Positions 11,126 to 19,935 of a DNA stretch of 64,000 nucleotides are shown here, one piece after another. Source of the DNA: Nocardioides ferulae (GTDB lineage: Bacteria > Actinomycetota > Actinomycetes > Propionibacteriales > Nocardioidaceae). A model generated the notes under the pieces. The model worked only from the letters and a program-made list of their open reading frames with translations, was not told where the DNA came from and ran no database searches. Position 1 is the first letter of the stretch, and the number at the start of each line of letters is the position of its first letter. The position numbers were made by a program, and so were the translations under genes. The stretch is taken from positions 62,001 to 126,000 of the forward strand of contig NZ_QZVR01000007.1 of the NCBI RefSeq assembly GCF_003660455.1. The letters run 5' to 3'.

Positions 11126-12409
11126 GTGACCCGCTCGACGGCGCTGCTGACCGACCACTACGAGCTGACGATGGTGCAGGCCGCGCTGGCCGCCGGCACC
11201 GCCGACCGGCGGGCGGTGTTCGAGCTGTTCCCCCGCCGGCTGCCCGAGGGGCGCCGCTACGGCGTGGTCGCCGGCGTCGGCCGGGCCCTCGACGCACTGG
11301 AGGCGTTCCGGTTCGACGCCGAGGTGCTGGCGGCACTGCAGGACGTCGTCGACGACGCGACGCTGGAGTGGCTGGCCGGCTACCGCTTCTCCGGCGACAT
11401 CTGGGGCTACCCCGAGGGCGAGGTCTACCTGCCCTACTCGCCGCTGGTGGTCGTGGAGTCGACGTTCGCCGACGCCGTGGTGCTCGAGACCCTGCTGCTC
11501 TCGATCTACAACCACGACTCCGCGATCGCCTCGGCCGCCTCCCGCATGACCTGCGCCGCCGGCGACCGGCCGTGCATCGAGATGGGCTCGCGGCGCACCC
11601 ACGAGCAGGCGGCGGTGGCGGCCGCGCGCGCGGCGTACGTCGCCGGGTTCGCCGCGAGCTCGAACCTGGCGGCCCGGCAGCGGTACGGCGTGCCCTCGAC
11701 CGGCACCAGCGCGCACAGCTTCACGCTGCTGCACGACACCGAGGAGCACGCGTTCCGGGCCCAGGTGCACTCGCTCGGACGCGACACCACCCTGCTCGTC
11801 GACACCTATCACGTCCGCGACGCGGTGCGGCTGGCGGTGGAGGTGGCCGGTCCGGGGCTCGGCGCGGTCCGCCTGGACTCCGGCGACCTGGTGGTGCTCG
11901 CCACCGAGGTGCGCGAACAGCTGGACTCGCTCGGCGCGACCGACACGAAGATCATCGTCACCAGCGACCTCGACGAGTTCGCGATCGCGGCGATGGCGGC
12001 GGCGCCGGTCGACGGCTACGGCGTGGGCACCCAGCTGGTCACCGGCAGCGGCCACCCCACCAGCGGGTTCGTCTACAAGCTGGTGGCCCGGGCCGGCGCC
12101 GACGGGGTGCTGGCCCCGGTGGCGAAGAAGAGCAAGGACAAGGGCTCGATCGGCGGCCGCAAGTACGCCCTGCGCCGGCGCAACGCGGCCGGGGTCGCCG
12201 AGGCCGAGGTGGTCGGGGTGGGCCGGCCGCCCCTCGACGACGGCGACGACCGCGCCCTACTCGTGCCGCTGGTCCGCGACGGCGAGGTCGTCGGCCGCGA
12301 GCCGCTGGACGCCGCCCGCGAGCGCCACGCGATGGCCCGCGCCGAGCTGCCGGTGGCGGCCAAGGCGATGTCCCGCGGCGAACCCGTCATCCCCACGATC
12401 CACCTCTGA
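11126..12409 (+). CDS. pncB: nicotinate phosphoribosyltransferase
   Basis: This 427-residue enzyme converts nicotinate and PRPP (with ATP) to nicotinate mononucleotide in NAD salvage. Landmarks are the N-terminal [10 protein letters not shown], the block [11 protein letters not shown] holding the histidine phosphorylated in this family, DTYHVRDAV, and the phosphate-binding RLDSGDL. The GTG at 11126 gives the normal N-terminus but has no clear ribosome binding site, so a leaderless message is possible. The clpS-pncB divergent arrangement matches M. tuberculosis Rv1330c-Rv1331. Confidence 0.95.
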   Translation: MTRSTALLTDHYELTMVQAALAAGTADRRAVFELFPRRLPEGRRYGVVAGVGRALDALEAFRFDAEVLAALQDVVDDATLEWLAGYRFSGDIWGYPEGEVYLPYSPLVVVESTFADAVVLETLLLSIYNHDSAIASAASRMTCAAGDRPCIEMGSRRTHEQAAVAAARAAYVAGFAASSNLAARQRYGVPSTGTSAHSFTLLHDTEEHAFRAQVHSLGRDTTLLVDTYHVRDAVRLAVEVAGPGLGAVRLDSGDLVVLATEVREQLDSLGATDTKIIVTSDLDEFAIAAMAAAPVDGYGVGTQLVTGSGHPTSGFVYKLVARAGADGVLAPVAKKSKDKGSIGGRKYALRRRNAAGVAEAEVVGVGRPPLDDGDDRALLVPLVRDGEVVGREPLDAARERHAMARAELPVAAKAMSRGEPVIPTIHL

Positions 12410-12457
12410 CGCCGAGTCGGCCACCAGCACCAGCGCCGACGCGACGAGAGACCGGGA

Positions 12458-13669
12458 TCAGGCGAGCTGGACGGCGAGCGACGGAGCGGTCTGCAGCTGG
12501 CACAGCAGGGTGGCCTGGTAGGCGTGGTAGACGTCCGGGCGCCCCGACCAGACCCGGCCCGAGGGCCGGTTGTGCTCGTCGAGCTCGTGGCGCCAGTTCG
12601 CGGCCGGCTCCCCGGCGGTCGCGGTCGCCTCGGGGTCGTCCTCCTCGATGAAGTGCGTGAGGAGGAACTGCCACCACACGGTCTCCCACGCGGCGTACCC
12701 CTGCTCTCCGGTACGCCGCCCCAGCGCGGCGGCGGTCGCGACGGCCTCGGCGTGCACCCAGTGCATCCGGCTCCGCACGACCGGCCGGTCGCGCCAGTCG
12801 GTGGTGTAGACGAACCCGGGCTCACCGTCGGCCGCCCATCCGATCTCGACCGCGCGCGCGAACAGCGCCCGGGCGTCGGCGAGCAGCCAGGGCGGCGGGT
12901 CGTCGAGGCTCGCCTCGAGCTGGAGCAGCAGCCGCGCCCACTCGAGCAGGTGGCCCGGCGTCACACCGTACGGTCGGAACTGGTCGTCGGGCCGGTCGGC
13001 GTTGTAGTCGGGCAGCGGCGTCCAGTCCGGCCCGAAGTGCTCCGGGAGCCGGTGGCCGAACCCGCCCGCCACCTCGTGCACCAGGTGGGCGGCGATGTCC
13101 AGGGCCATCGCGTGCCGGCGCGGGTCGGAGCGGACGTCGCCGAGCGCGAGCAGCGCCTCCACCGTGTGCATGCTGCTGTTGGCGCCGCGGTAGTCGTCCG
13201 GTCGCGACAGGTCCCGTGGATAGCTGTCGACGACCCGGCCCCGGTCGTCGAGGAACCAGCGGTCCAGGGCCGCGACGGCGTCGTCGAGCAGCGCGTCGGC
13301 GCCGGGCACCTCGGCCGTCACCGCGCTGCTGGCCGCGAGCACCACGAAGGCGTGGTCGTAGGCCAGCTTGGGGCCGGGGACGGGGGTGCCGTCGCGGTGC
13401 ACCGCGCCCCACCACCCGCCGTACCGCACGTCGCGCAGCGGTCCGGAGGCCAGCGCCTCGACGCCGGTCGCCGCCAGGTGCTCCGCGCCCGGCTCGCCGC
13501 GCAGCGCGGCCAGCGCGAACACGTGGGTCATCCGGGCGGTGAGGTAGGTCGGGACCGGCTGGGTGGGGTCGATGCGGCCGTGGTCGTCGAGCCACCCGAA
13601 GCCGGTGCCCGGCAGCACGCTGCCGCGGGCGAAGGCCAGCAGCCGGCGCCCCTCTCGGTCGAGGTCCAT
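12458..13669 (-). CDS. AGE-family sugar epimerase/isomerase
   Basis: This 403-residue (alpha/alpha)6-barrel enzyme is of the N-acylglucosamine 2-epimerase / mannose isomerase / YihS class. Expected active-site neighbourhoods are present: TARMTHVFALAAL (Arg and His), YGGWWGAV, KLAYDHAFVVLAAS, NSSMHTVEALLAL and WVHAEAVATAAAL. It is the last gene of the sugar ABC operon, 10 nt after the second permease. It therefore probably isomerises the imported sugar. Which sugar (mannose, N-acyl hexosamine or sulfoquinovose) cannot be decided; no glycosidase or sulfo-sugar lyase is nearby. Confidence 0.88.
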   Translation of the reverse strand: MDLDREGRRLLAFARGSVLPGTGFGWLDDHGRIDPTQPVPTYLTARMTHVFALAALRGEPGAEHLAATGVEALASGPLRDVRYGGWWGAVHRDGTPVPGPKLAYDHAFVVLAASSAVTAEVPGADALLDDAVAALDRWFLDDRGRVVDSYPRDLSRPDDYRGANSSMHTVEALLALGDVRSDPRRHAMALDIAAHLVHEVAGGFGHRLPEHFGPDWTPLPDYNADRPDDQFRPYGVTPGHLLEWARLLLQLEASLDDPPPWLLADARALFARAVEIGWAADGEPGFVYTTDWRDRPVVRSRMHWVHAEAVATAAALGRRTGEQGYAAWETVWWQFLLTHFIEEDDPEATATAGEPAANWRHELDEHNRPSGRVWSGRPDVYHAYQATLLCQLQTAPSLAVQLA

Positions 13670-13679
13670 GACGGCGTCG

Positions 13680-14582
13680 CTAGCCCTTGACCGACCCGGC
13701 CATCAGCCCGCCGATGAACCAGCGGCCCAAGATGATGTAGACGACCAGGGTCGGCAGCGAGGCGATCAGCGCGCCGGCCATGCTCGCGGAGTAGTCCTGC
13801 AACTGACCGCTGGCGAGGAAGTTCAGCGAGATCGTGACCGGGCCGTTGCGGGAGTTCGAGAAGAACAGCGCGAACAGGTAGTCGTTCCAGGCCGAGGTGA
13901 ACTGCCAGATCAGCACCACCACGAACGCGGGGGCCGAGATCGGGAGGATGATCGAAGCATAGGTGCGCAGCATGCCGGCGCCGTCCACCCGTGCGGCCTC
14001 GATGAGCTCGTCGGGCACCGAGGCGTAGTAGTTGCGGAAGATCAGCGTCGTGATCGGGATGCCGTAGACGACGTGCAGCACGATCAGGCTGGGGACGCCG
14101 CTCGGGACGCCGAGGTCCTGCATGAGCGTGACGAGCGGGATCATCACGGCCTGGTAGGGGATGAACATGCCGAACAGGATCAGCGTGAACACGATGTCGG
14201 CCCCGCGGAAGCGCCACCGCGCCAGCACGAACCCGTTCATCGACCCGAGCACCGCGGAGATGATCGAGGCCGGGATGACCATCGAGAAGGTGCGCACCAG
14301 CGCCGGCGAGAGCACCTCCCAGGCCCGCTCCCAGCCGGCCGTCTCCCACGACTGCGGTAGGTACCAAGCACGGGTCGGTGTCGCGTCGCCGAGCCCCTTG
14401 AACGAGGTCACGAAGAGCACGTAGGCCGGCATCAGGACGAACACCGCGAACACGACCAGCAGCAGGTAGCGGATCGTGCGCGGGGCGATGCTGCCGCGGT
14501 CGCGGCGGGGACGGGGAGCCATCGGGTCGGCAGCGGTGGCCGCGCCGCCGACGGGCAGTGGAGTCGCGGACGTGGTCGTCAT
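13680..14582 (-). CDS. carbohydrate ABC transporter permease (MalG-like)
   Basis: This 300-residue CUT1-family inner-membrane permease has six predicted helices and the EAA loop ELIEAARVDGAGMLRTYASI, which contacts the ATPase. An N-terminal cytosolic stretch of about 30 residues precedes the first helix. The start overlaps the MalF-like stop by 4 nt. No ATPase gene lies in the operon, so the complex probably uses a shared MsiK/UgpC-type ATPase encoded elsewhere, as is common in actinobacteria. Confidence 0.93.
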   Translation of the reverse strand: MTTTSATPLPVGGAATAADPMAPRPRRDRGSIAPRTIRYLLLVVFAVFVLMPAYVLFVTSFKGLGDATPTRAWYLPQSWETAGWERAWEVLSPALVRTFSMVIPASIISAVLGSMNGFVLARWRFRGADIVFTLILFGMFIPYQAVMIPLVTLMQDLGVPSGVPSLIVLHVVYGIPITTLIFRNYYASVPDELIEAARVDGAGMLRTYASIILPISAPAFVVVLIWQFTSAWNDYLFALFFSNSRNGPVTISLNFLASGQLQDYSASMAGALIASLPTLVVYIILGRWFIGGLMAGSVKG

Positions 14583-15469
14583 CGGCTGCGCTCCTGCCGG
14601 TAGGTGTAGACGAGGTAGGGGATGATCAGCACGGCCACGATCAGCAGCAGGACCGTGCCGATCGCCGCCGACTTGGCGTAGTCACCGCGGGTGAACTCGA
14701 TCCACATCTGGGTGGCCGGCACCTGCGTGGTGTAGTTGGTCTGGCCGGCGATCGCCATGATCAGGTCGAAGACCTTCAGCGACATGTGGCCGACGATCAC
14801 GATCGCCGAGAGGGCGACCGGGCTCAGCTGCGGGAAGATCACGTGCCGGTAGAGCTGCCACTCGCTGGCGCCGTCGACGCGACCGGCCTCGCGCAGCTCG
14901 AGCGGGATCCCGCGGAAGCCGGCCAGGAACAGCGCCATCACGTAGCCCGACAGCTGCCAGATCGCGGGGATGGCGATCGCGACGATGCCCCACCGTGGAT
15001 GGGTCCACCACTCGTTCTGCAGGAACCCGACCCCCATCTGGTCGAAGAACCGGTTCAGGCCGCCGGCCCGCTCGCCCTCGGCGTTGTTGAGCAGCCAGCG
15101 CCAGACCACGCCGGAGGCGATGAACGAGACCGCCATCGGGAACAGGTAGACGGCGCGGAAGAACCCCTCGCCCTTGACGCCCTTCTCCAGCAGCCAGGCC
15201 CACACGAAGCCGATGAGCAGGGTGCCGAGCACGAACGCGCCGGTGTAGAGGAGCAGGTTGCGCAGGGCGAAGCGGAACGTCTCGTCGCCGAACAGCGCGG
15301 TGTAGTTCTCGAAGCCGACGAAGCTGCCCTCGGTGGCCCGGGTGTGCTGGTCGGTGAACGAGGTCTTCAGGTTCGCGCCGATCAGCCCGTAGACGAAGAC
15401 GCCGACGAGCGTCAGGGACGGCAGGATCAACAGGACCGGGGGTCCCCAGGACCTCCACTTGCGTAGCAC
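14579..15469 (-). CDS. carbohydrate ABC transporter permease (MalF-like)
   Basis: This 296-residue CUT1 permease has six predicted transmembrane helices, starting at PPVLLILPSLTLVGVFVYGL, and the EAA loop ELREAGRVDGASEWQLYRHV. It forms the channel with the MalG-like partner; the two genes overlap by 4 nt. A 16-bp hairpin separates it from the upstream binding-protein gene. That would lower permease expression relative to the binding protein. Confidence 0.93.
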   Translation of the reverse strand: MLRKWRSWGPPVLLILPSLTLVGVFVYGLIGANLKTSFTDQHTRATEGSFVGFENYTALFGDETFRFALRNLLLYTGAFVLGTLLIGFVWAWLLEKGVKGEGFFRAVYLFPMAVSFIASGVVWRWLLNNAEGERAGGLNRFFDQMGVGFLQNEWWTHPRWGIVAIAIPAIWQLSGYVMALFLAGFRGIPLELREAGRVDGASEWQLYRHVIFPQLSPVALSAIVIVGHMSLKVFDLIMAIAGQTNYTTQVPATQMWIEFTRGDYAKSAAIGTVLLLIVAVLIIPYLVYTYRQERSR

Positions 15470-15512
15470 CGGCGCACTCCTCGAGTCGTTGGGTCGGCAG
15501 CAGCGGTGGTGC

Positions 15513-15553
15513 CGGCCGGCCGGCCCGGTAGGGGGACCCGGGCCGGCCGGCCG
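15513..15553 (-). terminator. intra-operon hairpin between binding-protein and permease genes
   Basis: A perfect 16-bp GC stem (15513-15528 with 15538-15553) and a 9-nt loop lie 5 nt beyond the binding-protein stop. It probably causes partial termination or protects the upstream mRNA, so the binding protein is made in excess. Confidence 0.65.
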
Positions 15554-15558
15554 AACCG

Positions 15559-16842
15559 TCAGCCGAGCGCCTTCTCGGCGGCGGCGGCCAGGTCGGACTG
15601 CATGCCGTCCACGTCACCCGTCGAGCCGTACTTGGCCACGGCGGAGGTGATGTCGGTCAGCCACGAGATCGGAGCGGCTGCGCCGTGCGCCAGCGAGGAG
15701 GCGATGTCGTCTTGGGCATAGGACTCGATCGCGGTCTGCTGGTAGGGGCCGAAGTCGGAGGTGTCCGCCTCGACGTTGGCCGGGATGGAGCCCTTGGCCT
15801 TGTTGAACGCCTCCTGGCCCTCGGGGCTGGCCAGCGTGTCGAGCCAGGCCTCGGTGGAGTCGGGCTCCGGGGTGCCGACGGGCATCGTGAAGGAGTCGGC
15901 GAGGAAGTCGAAGACGCCCTGGGTGCCCGGGACCGGGTAGGCGAGGTAGTCGGTGTCGAGCACCTTGCCCTGCTCCTCGAAGGCCGCGACGGCCCAGTCG
16001 CCCATCACGTTGAACGCGGCGTCGCCGTCGATCACGAGCTGGGTGGCGTCGGGCCAGTCGAGGGACTGGCGGTCCTGGTTGGTCATGCCCATCAGGGTGT
16101 CGTAGTCGGCGAGCGCCTCCTTGACGTCGTCGCCGGCCCAGTCGGTCGTCCCGTCCCACAGGCCGTTGTAGCCCTCGACACCGAGGTCGGCGAGCAGCAC
16201 GGTCTCGAGCAGGTGGACCTGGGTCCAGTCGGTGGCGATCGAGAGCGGGATCAGGCCGGCGTCCTCGACCTTCTCGAGGTCGGCGATCCAGTCGTCGAGC
16301 GTCTCGTACTCGGCGGCGGGGTCGAGCCCGGCCTTCTCGAGCGCGGCCGGGTTGGCCCAGACGACGTTCGCGCGGTGGATGTTCGAGGGCACCGAGTAGA
16401 TCGCGCCGTCGACGGTGAGCCGCTCGAGCAGCGGCTCGGGGAAGTAGTCGGTCCAGCCGTTCTCCTCGTACAGGCCGCTGATGTCCTCGATCTGCCCCTG
16501 CTCGATGTAGTCGGTGAGCTCGGCCCCCGCGTGCGCCTGGAAGGTGCCGGGCGGGTCGTTGGTCTGCAGGCGGGAGGCGAGCACGTTCTTCGCGTCGCTG
16601 CCCGCGCCGCCGGCGACGGCGCCGTTGACGAACTCGATGTCGGGGTACTGGTCGTTGAACACCTCGACCAGGGCGTCGAGGCCGGCCTTCTCGCTGCCCT
16701 CGGCCCACCAGGTGAAGACCTCGACCTTGCCGGACGCCGAGCCGCTGCCACCACCGTTGTCGTCGTCGTCACCGCAGGCCATCGGCGCCATCAGCGCACC
16801 GGCGGCCACGATCGCGGTCACCACACGTCGCGTGCGTGTCAT
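15559..16842 (-). CDS. extracellular sugar-binding lipoprotein of ABC transporter
   Basis: This 427-residue family 1 extracellular solute-binding protein is the receptor for the MalFG-type permeases downstream. A signal peptide with a degenerate lipobox (APMAC) ends at Cys23 and is followed by a DDDD/Gly-rich linker. The mature part begins KVEVFTWWAEGSEKAGL, typical of sugar-binding proteins. A GGAGG-like site precedes the ATG. It heads an operon that ends with an AGE isomerase and is divergent from a ROK repressor, which points to an imported mono- or oligosaccharide. Confidence 0.93.
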   Translation of the reverse strand: MTRTRRVVTAIVAAGALMAPMACGDDDDNGGGSGSASGKVEVFTWWAEGSEKAGLDALVEVFNDQYPDIEFVNGAVAGGAGSDAKNVLASRLQTNDPPGTFQAHAGAELTDYIEQGQIEDISGLYEENGWTDYFPEPLLERLTVDGAIYSVPSNIHRANVVWANPAALEKAGLDPAAEYETLDDWIADLEKVEDAGLIPLSIATDWTQVHLLETVLLADLGVEGYNGLWDGTTDWAGDDVKEALADYDTLMGMTNQDRQSLDWPDATQLVIDGDAAFNVMGDWAVAAFEEQGKVLDTDYLAYPVPGTQGVFDFLADSFTMPVGTPEPDSTEAWLDTLASPEGQEAFNKAKGSIPANVEADTSDFGPYQQTAIESYAQDDIASSLAHGAAAPISWLTDITSAVAKYGSTGDVDGMQSDLAAAAEKALG

Positions 16843-16950
16843 CTCTCCTCCAGATCCGCCGGCCAGTGAGGGCCGGACCCGCCAGGGCGAGCGATGTGCT
16901 CACCGTGGACTTCTTGTCCGGGTGACGCGGTCTCGCCACCCGTGTGTTGC

Positions 16951-16979
16951 ACGGTAGGAGTGACGTTACTGCCGGTCAA
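16951..16979 (-). promoter_or_regulatory. candidate promoter with operator for the sugar ABC operon
   Basis: On the minus strand TTGACC (-35, 16974-16979) is followed after exactly 17 nt by TACCGT (-10, 16951-16956). The spacer contains a near-palindrome, AGTAACGTCACT (16959-16970, 10 of 12 positions symmetric), where a bound ROK repressor would block polymerase. The surrounding region is unusually AT-rich for this genome. Confidence 0.5.
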
Positions 16980-17048
16980 GACATAATTTCGCAACCTTCT
17001 CCAGATCGTTATGCACATCATTGGGACTAATTCCGGTAGTCTTCCGGC

Positions 17049-18218
17049 ATGGCCGGATCCTCGCAGTGGCCGCGACTGACCGCTCGCGACCGACTCCTGC
17101 ACGTGCTCGGCACCGAGGGGGCACTGTCGCGGTCCGACCTGGTGCGACGCACCGGCCTCTCCCGGTCCACCATCACCACGCTCGTGGCCCAACTGCTGAC
17201 CGAGCAGGTGCTGGTCGAGCGCCAGGACCGCGGTACGCCGCTGAACGGTCGCGGCGGGCGGCCGCCGATCCTGCTCGAGCTGGCCGAGCCGGCCGGCGTG
17301 GTGCTCGGCCTCGACCTCGGCCACCGGCACATCCGGGCCGGCCTGGCGCGGCTCGACGGCACGATGCTGGCCGAGCGTCTGCTCGCCCTGGACGTCGACG
17401 CCTCGCCCGCGGCATCGCTGGACCGGGTGGCCGGACTGGTCGAGGCACTCCTGGACGAGTCCGGCCACGACCGTGCCGACGTCCGCGCCGTCGGGATGGG
17501 GATCCCGGGGCCGGTCGACCGCACGGGCACGATGACGTCGGGCATCCTGCCGCGCTGGCGGGGCACCCGACCCGGCGAGGCGCTGACCGCCCGCACCGGC
17601 CTGGTCGCCCGCGTCGACAACGACGCTCACATGGGCGCACGGGGCGAGCTGGCCTACGGCGCCGCCCGCGGGCGGCGCGACGTGATCTACGTCAAGACCT
17701 CCACCGGCATCGGCTGCGGGATCATCATCGACGGCAAGCTGGTCGGTGGCGCGACCGGCATCGCCGGAGAGCTGGGCCACGTCCAGGTCGACGAGCACGG
17801 GATCATCTGCCGCTGCGGCAGCCGCGGCTGCCTGGAGACAGAGGTGTCCGGGCCCAAGCTGGTCGAGCTGCTGCAGCCCGCCTACGACGAGCCGCTGACC
17901 ATCCCTCGCGTGATCGCGCTGGCCGAGGACGGCGACGCCGGGGCGAACCGGGCACTCGGCGACGTCGGCCGCCGGATCGGCCGGGTGCTCGCGGACATGT
18001 GCAACCTGCTCAACCCCGAGCTGGTGGTGACCGGTGGCGCGATCGGCGCCTCCCCCGCCTTCCTGGCCGGCGTCCGGGACGCCATCGACCGGCACGCCCA
18101 GCCCACCGCCGCGGCCGCCGTTGAGGTGGCGCCCGGCGCCCTGGGTGAGGACGCCGAGCTCCGCGGCGCCATCTCGGTGGCACTGGAGGTCGGGGCGCCG
18201 CCGGCGATCCCTCGCTGA
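17049..18218 (+). CDS. ROK-family transcriptional regulator
   Basis: This 389-residue regulator has an N-terminal winged helix-turn-helix (about residues 12-60, SRSDLVRRTGLSRSTITTLV) followed by a sugar-kinase-like ROK domain. The ROK zinc motif CRCGSRGC is present, along with the glucokinase-like GIGCGIIIDGKLVGG. Proteins of this type repress sugar-uptake operons and release DNA on binding the sugar. Divergence from the ABC importer makes that operon the obvious target. The ATG at 17049 leaves about 206 bp of shared regulatory DNA. Confidence 0.93.
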   Translation: MAGSSQWPRLTARDRLLHVLGTEGALSRSDLVRRTGLSRSTITTLVAQLLTEQVLVERQDRGTPLNGRGGRPPILLELAEPAGVVLGLDLGHRHIRAGLARLDGTMLAERLLALDVDASPAASLDRVAGLVEALLDESGHDRADVRAVGMGIPGPVDRTGTMTSGILPRWRGTRPGEALTARTGLVARVDNDAHMGARGELAYGAARGRRDVIYVKTSTGIGCGIIIDGKLVGGATGIAGELGHVQVDEHGIICRCGSRGCLETEVSGPKLVELLQPAYDEPLTIPRVIALAEDGDAGANRALGDVGRRIGRVLADMCNLLNPELVVTGGAIGASPAFLAGVRDAIDRHAQPTAAAAVEVAPGALGEDAELRGAISVALEVGAPPAIPR

Positions 18219-18317
18219 CCTCACCCTCGCCGGAGGGCGTGGGTGCTGCCAGACTCCGTGCCGTGACCGACCCACGGACCTCCCCCCGCCCCGTCGACCG
18301 CGCGCGAGGTGAGGCCG

Positions 18318-19088
18318 GTGCCTGATCTCGAGGAGCAGCTGAGCGACGGGGTGCTGCGGCTCACCTTCAACCGGCCGGAGGCGTTCAACGCGCTCAACGA
18401 CGTCATGGCCGACGGGCTGGCCGACCTGTTGGAGGGGGCCCGGGCCCGAGACGAGGTGCGCGTGGTGGTGATCAGCGGCACCGGGGCCGCGTTCAGCGCC
18501 GGCGCGGACATCTCCGGCGAGGACGCCCACGAGAACTTCGACATCACCGCACTCGACCGCGCCAACCGGATCGTGCGCGCGGTGGTCTCGCTGGACAAGC
18601 CGGTGCTCGCGGCGGTGAACGGCGTGGCCGCCGGGGTGGGCTGCTCGATCGCCCTGGCCGCCGACCTGGCCGTCGCCGCCGAGTCGGCCTCGTTCGTGCT
18701 GGCGTTCTCGCGGATCGGGCTGATGCCCGACGGCGGGGCCAGCGCGACCGTCGCGGCCGCGGTCGGCCGGGCCCGGGCGATGCGGATGGCGCTGCTCGCC
18801 GAGCCGCTGGCCGCCCGCGCGGCGTACGACGCCGGACTGGTCTCCCACGTGGCCGGCGACGCGGACTTCCCGGCCCTGGTCGACAAGCTCGCCGCCCGCC
18901 TGGCGGCCGGCCCGCCGCTGGCGTTCGCGGCGACCAAGAAGGCGATCAACGCCGCGACGCTGGCCGGCCTCGACGCCGCCCTCGAACGGGAGCGCACCGG
19001 CCAGGCCGTGCTGCTGCGTACCGCCGACGTCGCCGAGGGCATGCGCGCCTTCACGGAGCGGCGGCGTCCAGTGTTCCGCGGGGAGTGA
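18318..19088 (+). CDS. enoyl-CoA hydratase/isomerase family protein
   Basis: This 256-residue crotonase-fold protein shows the oxyanion-hole segments FSAGADISGED and ANGVAAGVGCSIALAADLAV, and the region around the catalytic glutamates, FVLAFSRIGLMPDGGAS. The second catalytic position is Asp rather than Glu (LMPDGG). That pattern is seen in isomerase and PaaG-like members, so simple enoyl-CoA hydration is not certain. GTG 18318 has a GAGG site eight bases upstream; the in-frame GTG at 18309 has none. Confidence 0.9.
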   Translation: MPDLEEQLSDGVLRLTFNRPEAFNALNDVMADGLADLLEGARARDEVRVVVISGTGAAFSAGADISGEDAHENFDITALDRANRIVRAVVSLDKPVLAAVNGVAAGVGCSIALAADLAVAAESASFVLAFSRIGLMPDGGASATVAAAVGRARAMRMALLAEPLAARAAYDAGLVSHVAGDADFPALVDKLAARLAAGPPLAFAATKKAINAATLAGLDAALERERTGQAVLLRTADVAEGMRAFTERRRPVFRGE

Positions 19089-19099
19089 GGGGCTGAGCG

Positions 19100-19637
19100 C
19101 GACTGCCCCGGTGCCGCGATCGCTATCTGCCGGCCACTGGCTGTCTGCTCGAGGGTCAGCTGGCGCGAGGACGGCCGGGACGCCGTGCTCGCGGGCGATG
19201 TCGACCGCCGTGCGGGCTACACCCAGAACACGGCGTCCCCCGACGATGGCAACCTGGTCGGCAGGGTACGGCGCGAGGTGGTGCTTGACGCCGTGCTCGG
19301 CGCGGGTTCCACGCACGTCGGGGCGGGTGATGTGCACGAGCGAGTTGCGAGGAGTCCAGAACGGCAGGTCAAGCTCCAGCGCCGCGCTGTCGTGGCTGAG
19401 GACGTGAGGGGAGCTCATCGCTGCGCTCGCAGCGCGTGCTCGATAGCGGGCGATGTCGCGTTCTCCGAGCTGCTCCCAGAACGGGGCGAGGGCGTAGACC
19501 CCGCGCCTGACAGCGACCCACTGGCCACGTCTGACCGCCTCGTGGATCTGCTGTTCGCCGAGTCCGGCCTGGCGTGCCTGCCTGCGGGTCAGCAGCTGCC
19601 CGTGTTGGGCGAAGATCGCAACGACTCTCGGGTCCAT
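19100..19637 (-). pseudogene. truncated AbiEi-type antitoxin-domain protein
   Basis: An ATG at 19637 opens a frame starting MDPRVVAIFAQHGQLLTRRQ. It resembles the N-terminal half of actinobacterial AbiEi-antitoxin-like proteins (winged-helix region, then SHDSAALEL, HGVKHH and ARTAVDIAREHG). Similarity stops near residue 150, about where such proteins enter their nuclease-like second half. The frame then runs without a stop antisense through the enoyl-CoA hydratase gene. I read this as a 3'-truncated remnant; no partner toxin gene is nearby. The 3' boundary is approximate. Confidence 0.6.
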
Positions 19638-19787
19638 GAACAGCGAGGGTGACCGCCAACGGCCTCCAGCCGCCTTCCTCGCCCGGCTCACCTGTGGACG
19701 ACCGAGCCGACCGCACTGTTGTGGATCGCTGCGGGCGCCCGTCCCTGGGCCCGACCCCTGAGTGGGCTGACGCGGGCCGCCGCCAGC

Positions 19788-19841
19788 TGTAACGCGGTGT
19801 CCGGGTATCCACCGCGGTGGATACCCGGACACCGCGTTACA
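19788..19841. repeat. 54-bp perfect palindrome
   Basis: Positions 19788-19814 are the exact reverse complement of 19815-19841, with no spacer and a CCGCGG centre. Flanking GCCGCCGC/GCGGCGG words extend the symmetry imperfectly. It lies in the 298-bp gap between the divergent AbiEi remnant and the ArsR gene. Apart from this palindrome I see no gene in that gap. Confidence 0.95.
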
Positions 19842-19935
19842 AGCGGCGGGGCCGACGACCTACGACTCCCCAACAGATCCTTGACAGTCGGCTTGGGGTG
19901 GCTCCAAACTCTCCAACAACGATTGGGGGGTCACC

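Noticed and set aside
13216..13542. Arg/Pro-rich open frame opposite the AGE-family gene
   Set aside because: A shadow of the real gene; low complexity and no recognisable motif.
16839..19099. Very long open frame antisense to the ROK regulator and enoyl-CoA hydratase genes
   Set aside because: It is a by-product of GC-rich third codon positions; its sequence is Arg/Gly/Ala-rich and low in complexity, while the sense genes show clear families. Only the AbiEi-like segment above 19100 is meaningful.
19690..19735. DnaA-box-like words (CTGTGGACGA, TTGTGGATCG) near the palindrome
   Set aside because: Only two imperfect matches, with no AT-rich unwinding region and no dnaA or dnaN gene nearby; not an origin.
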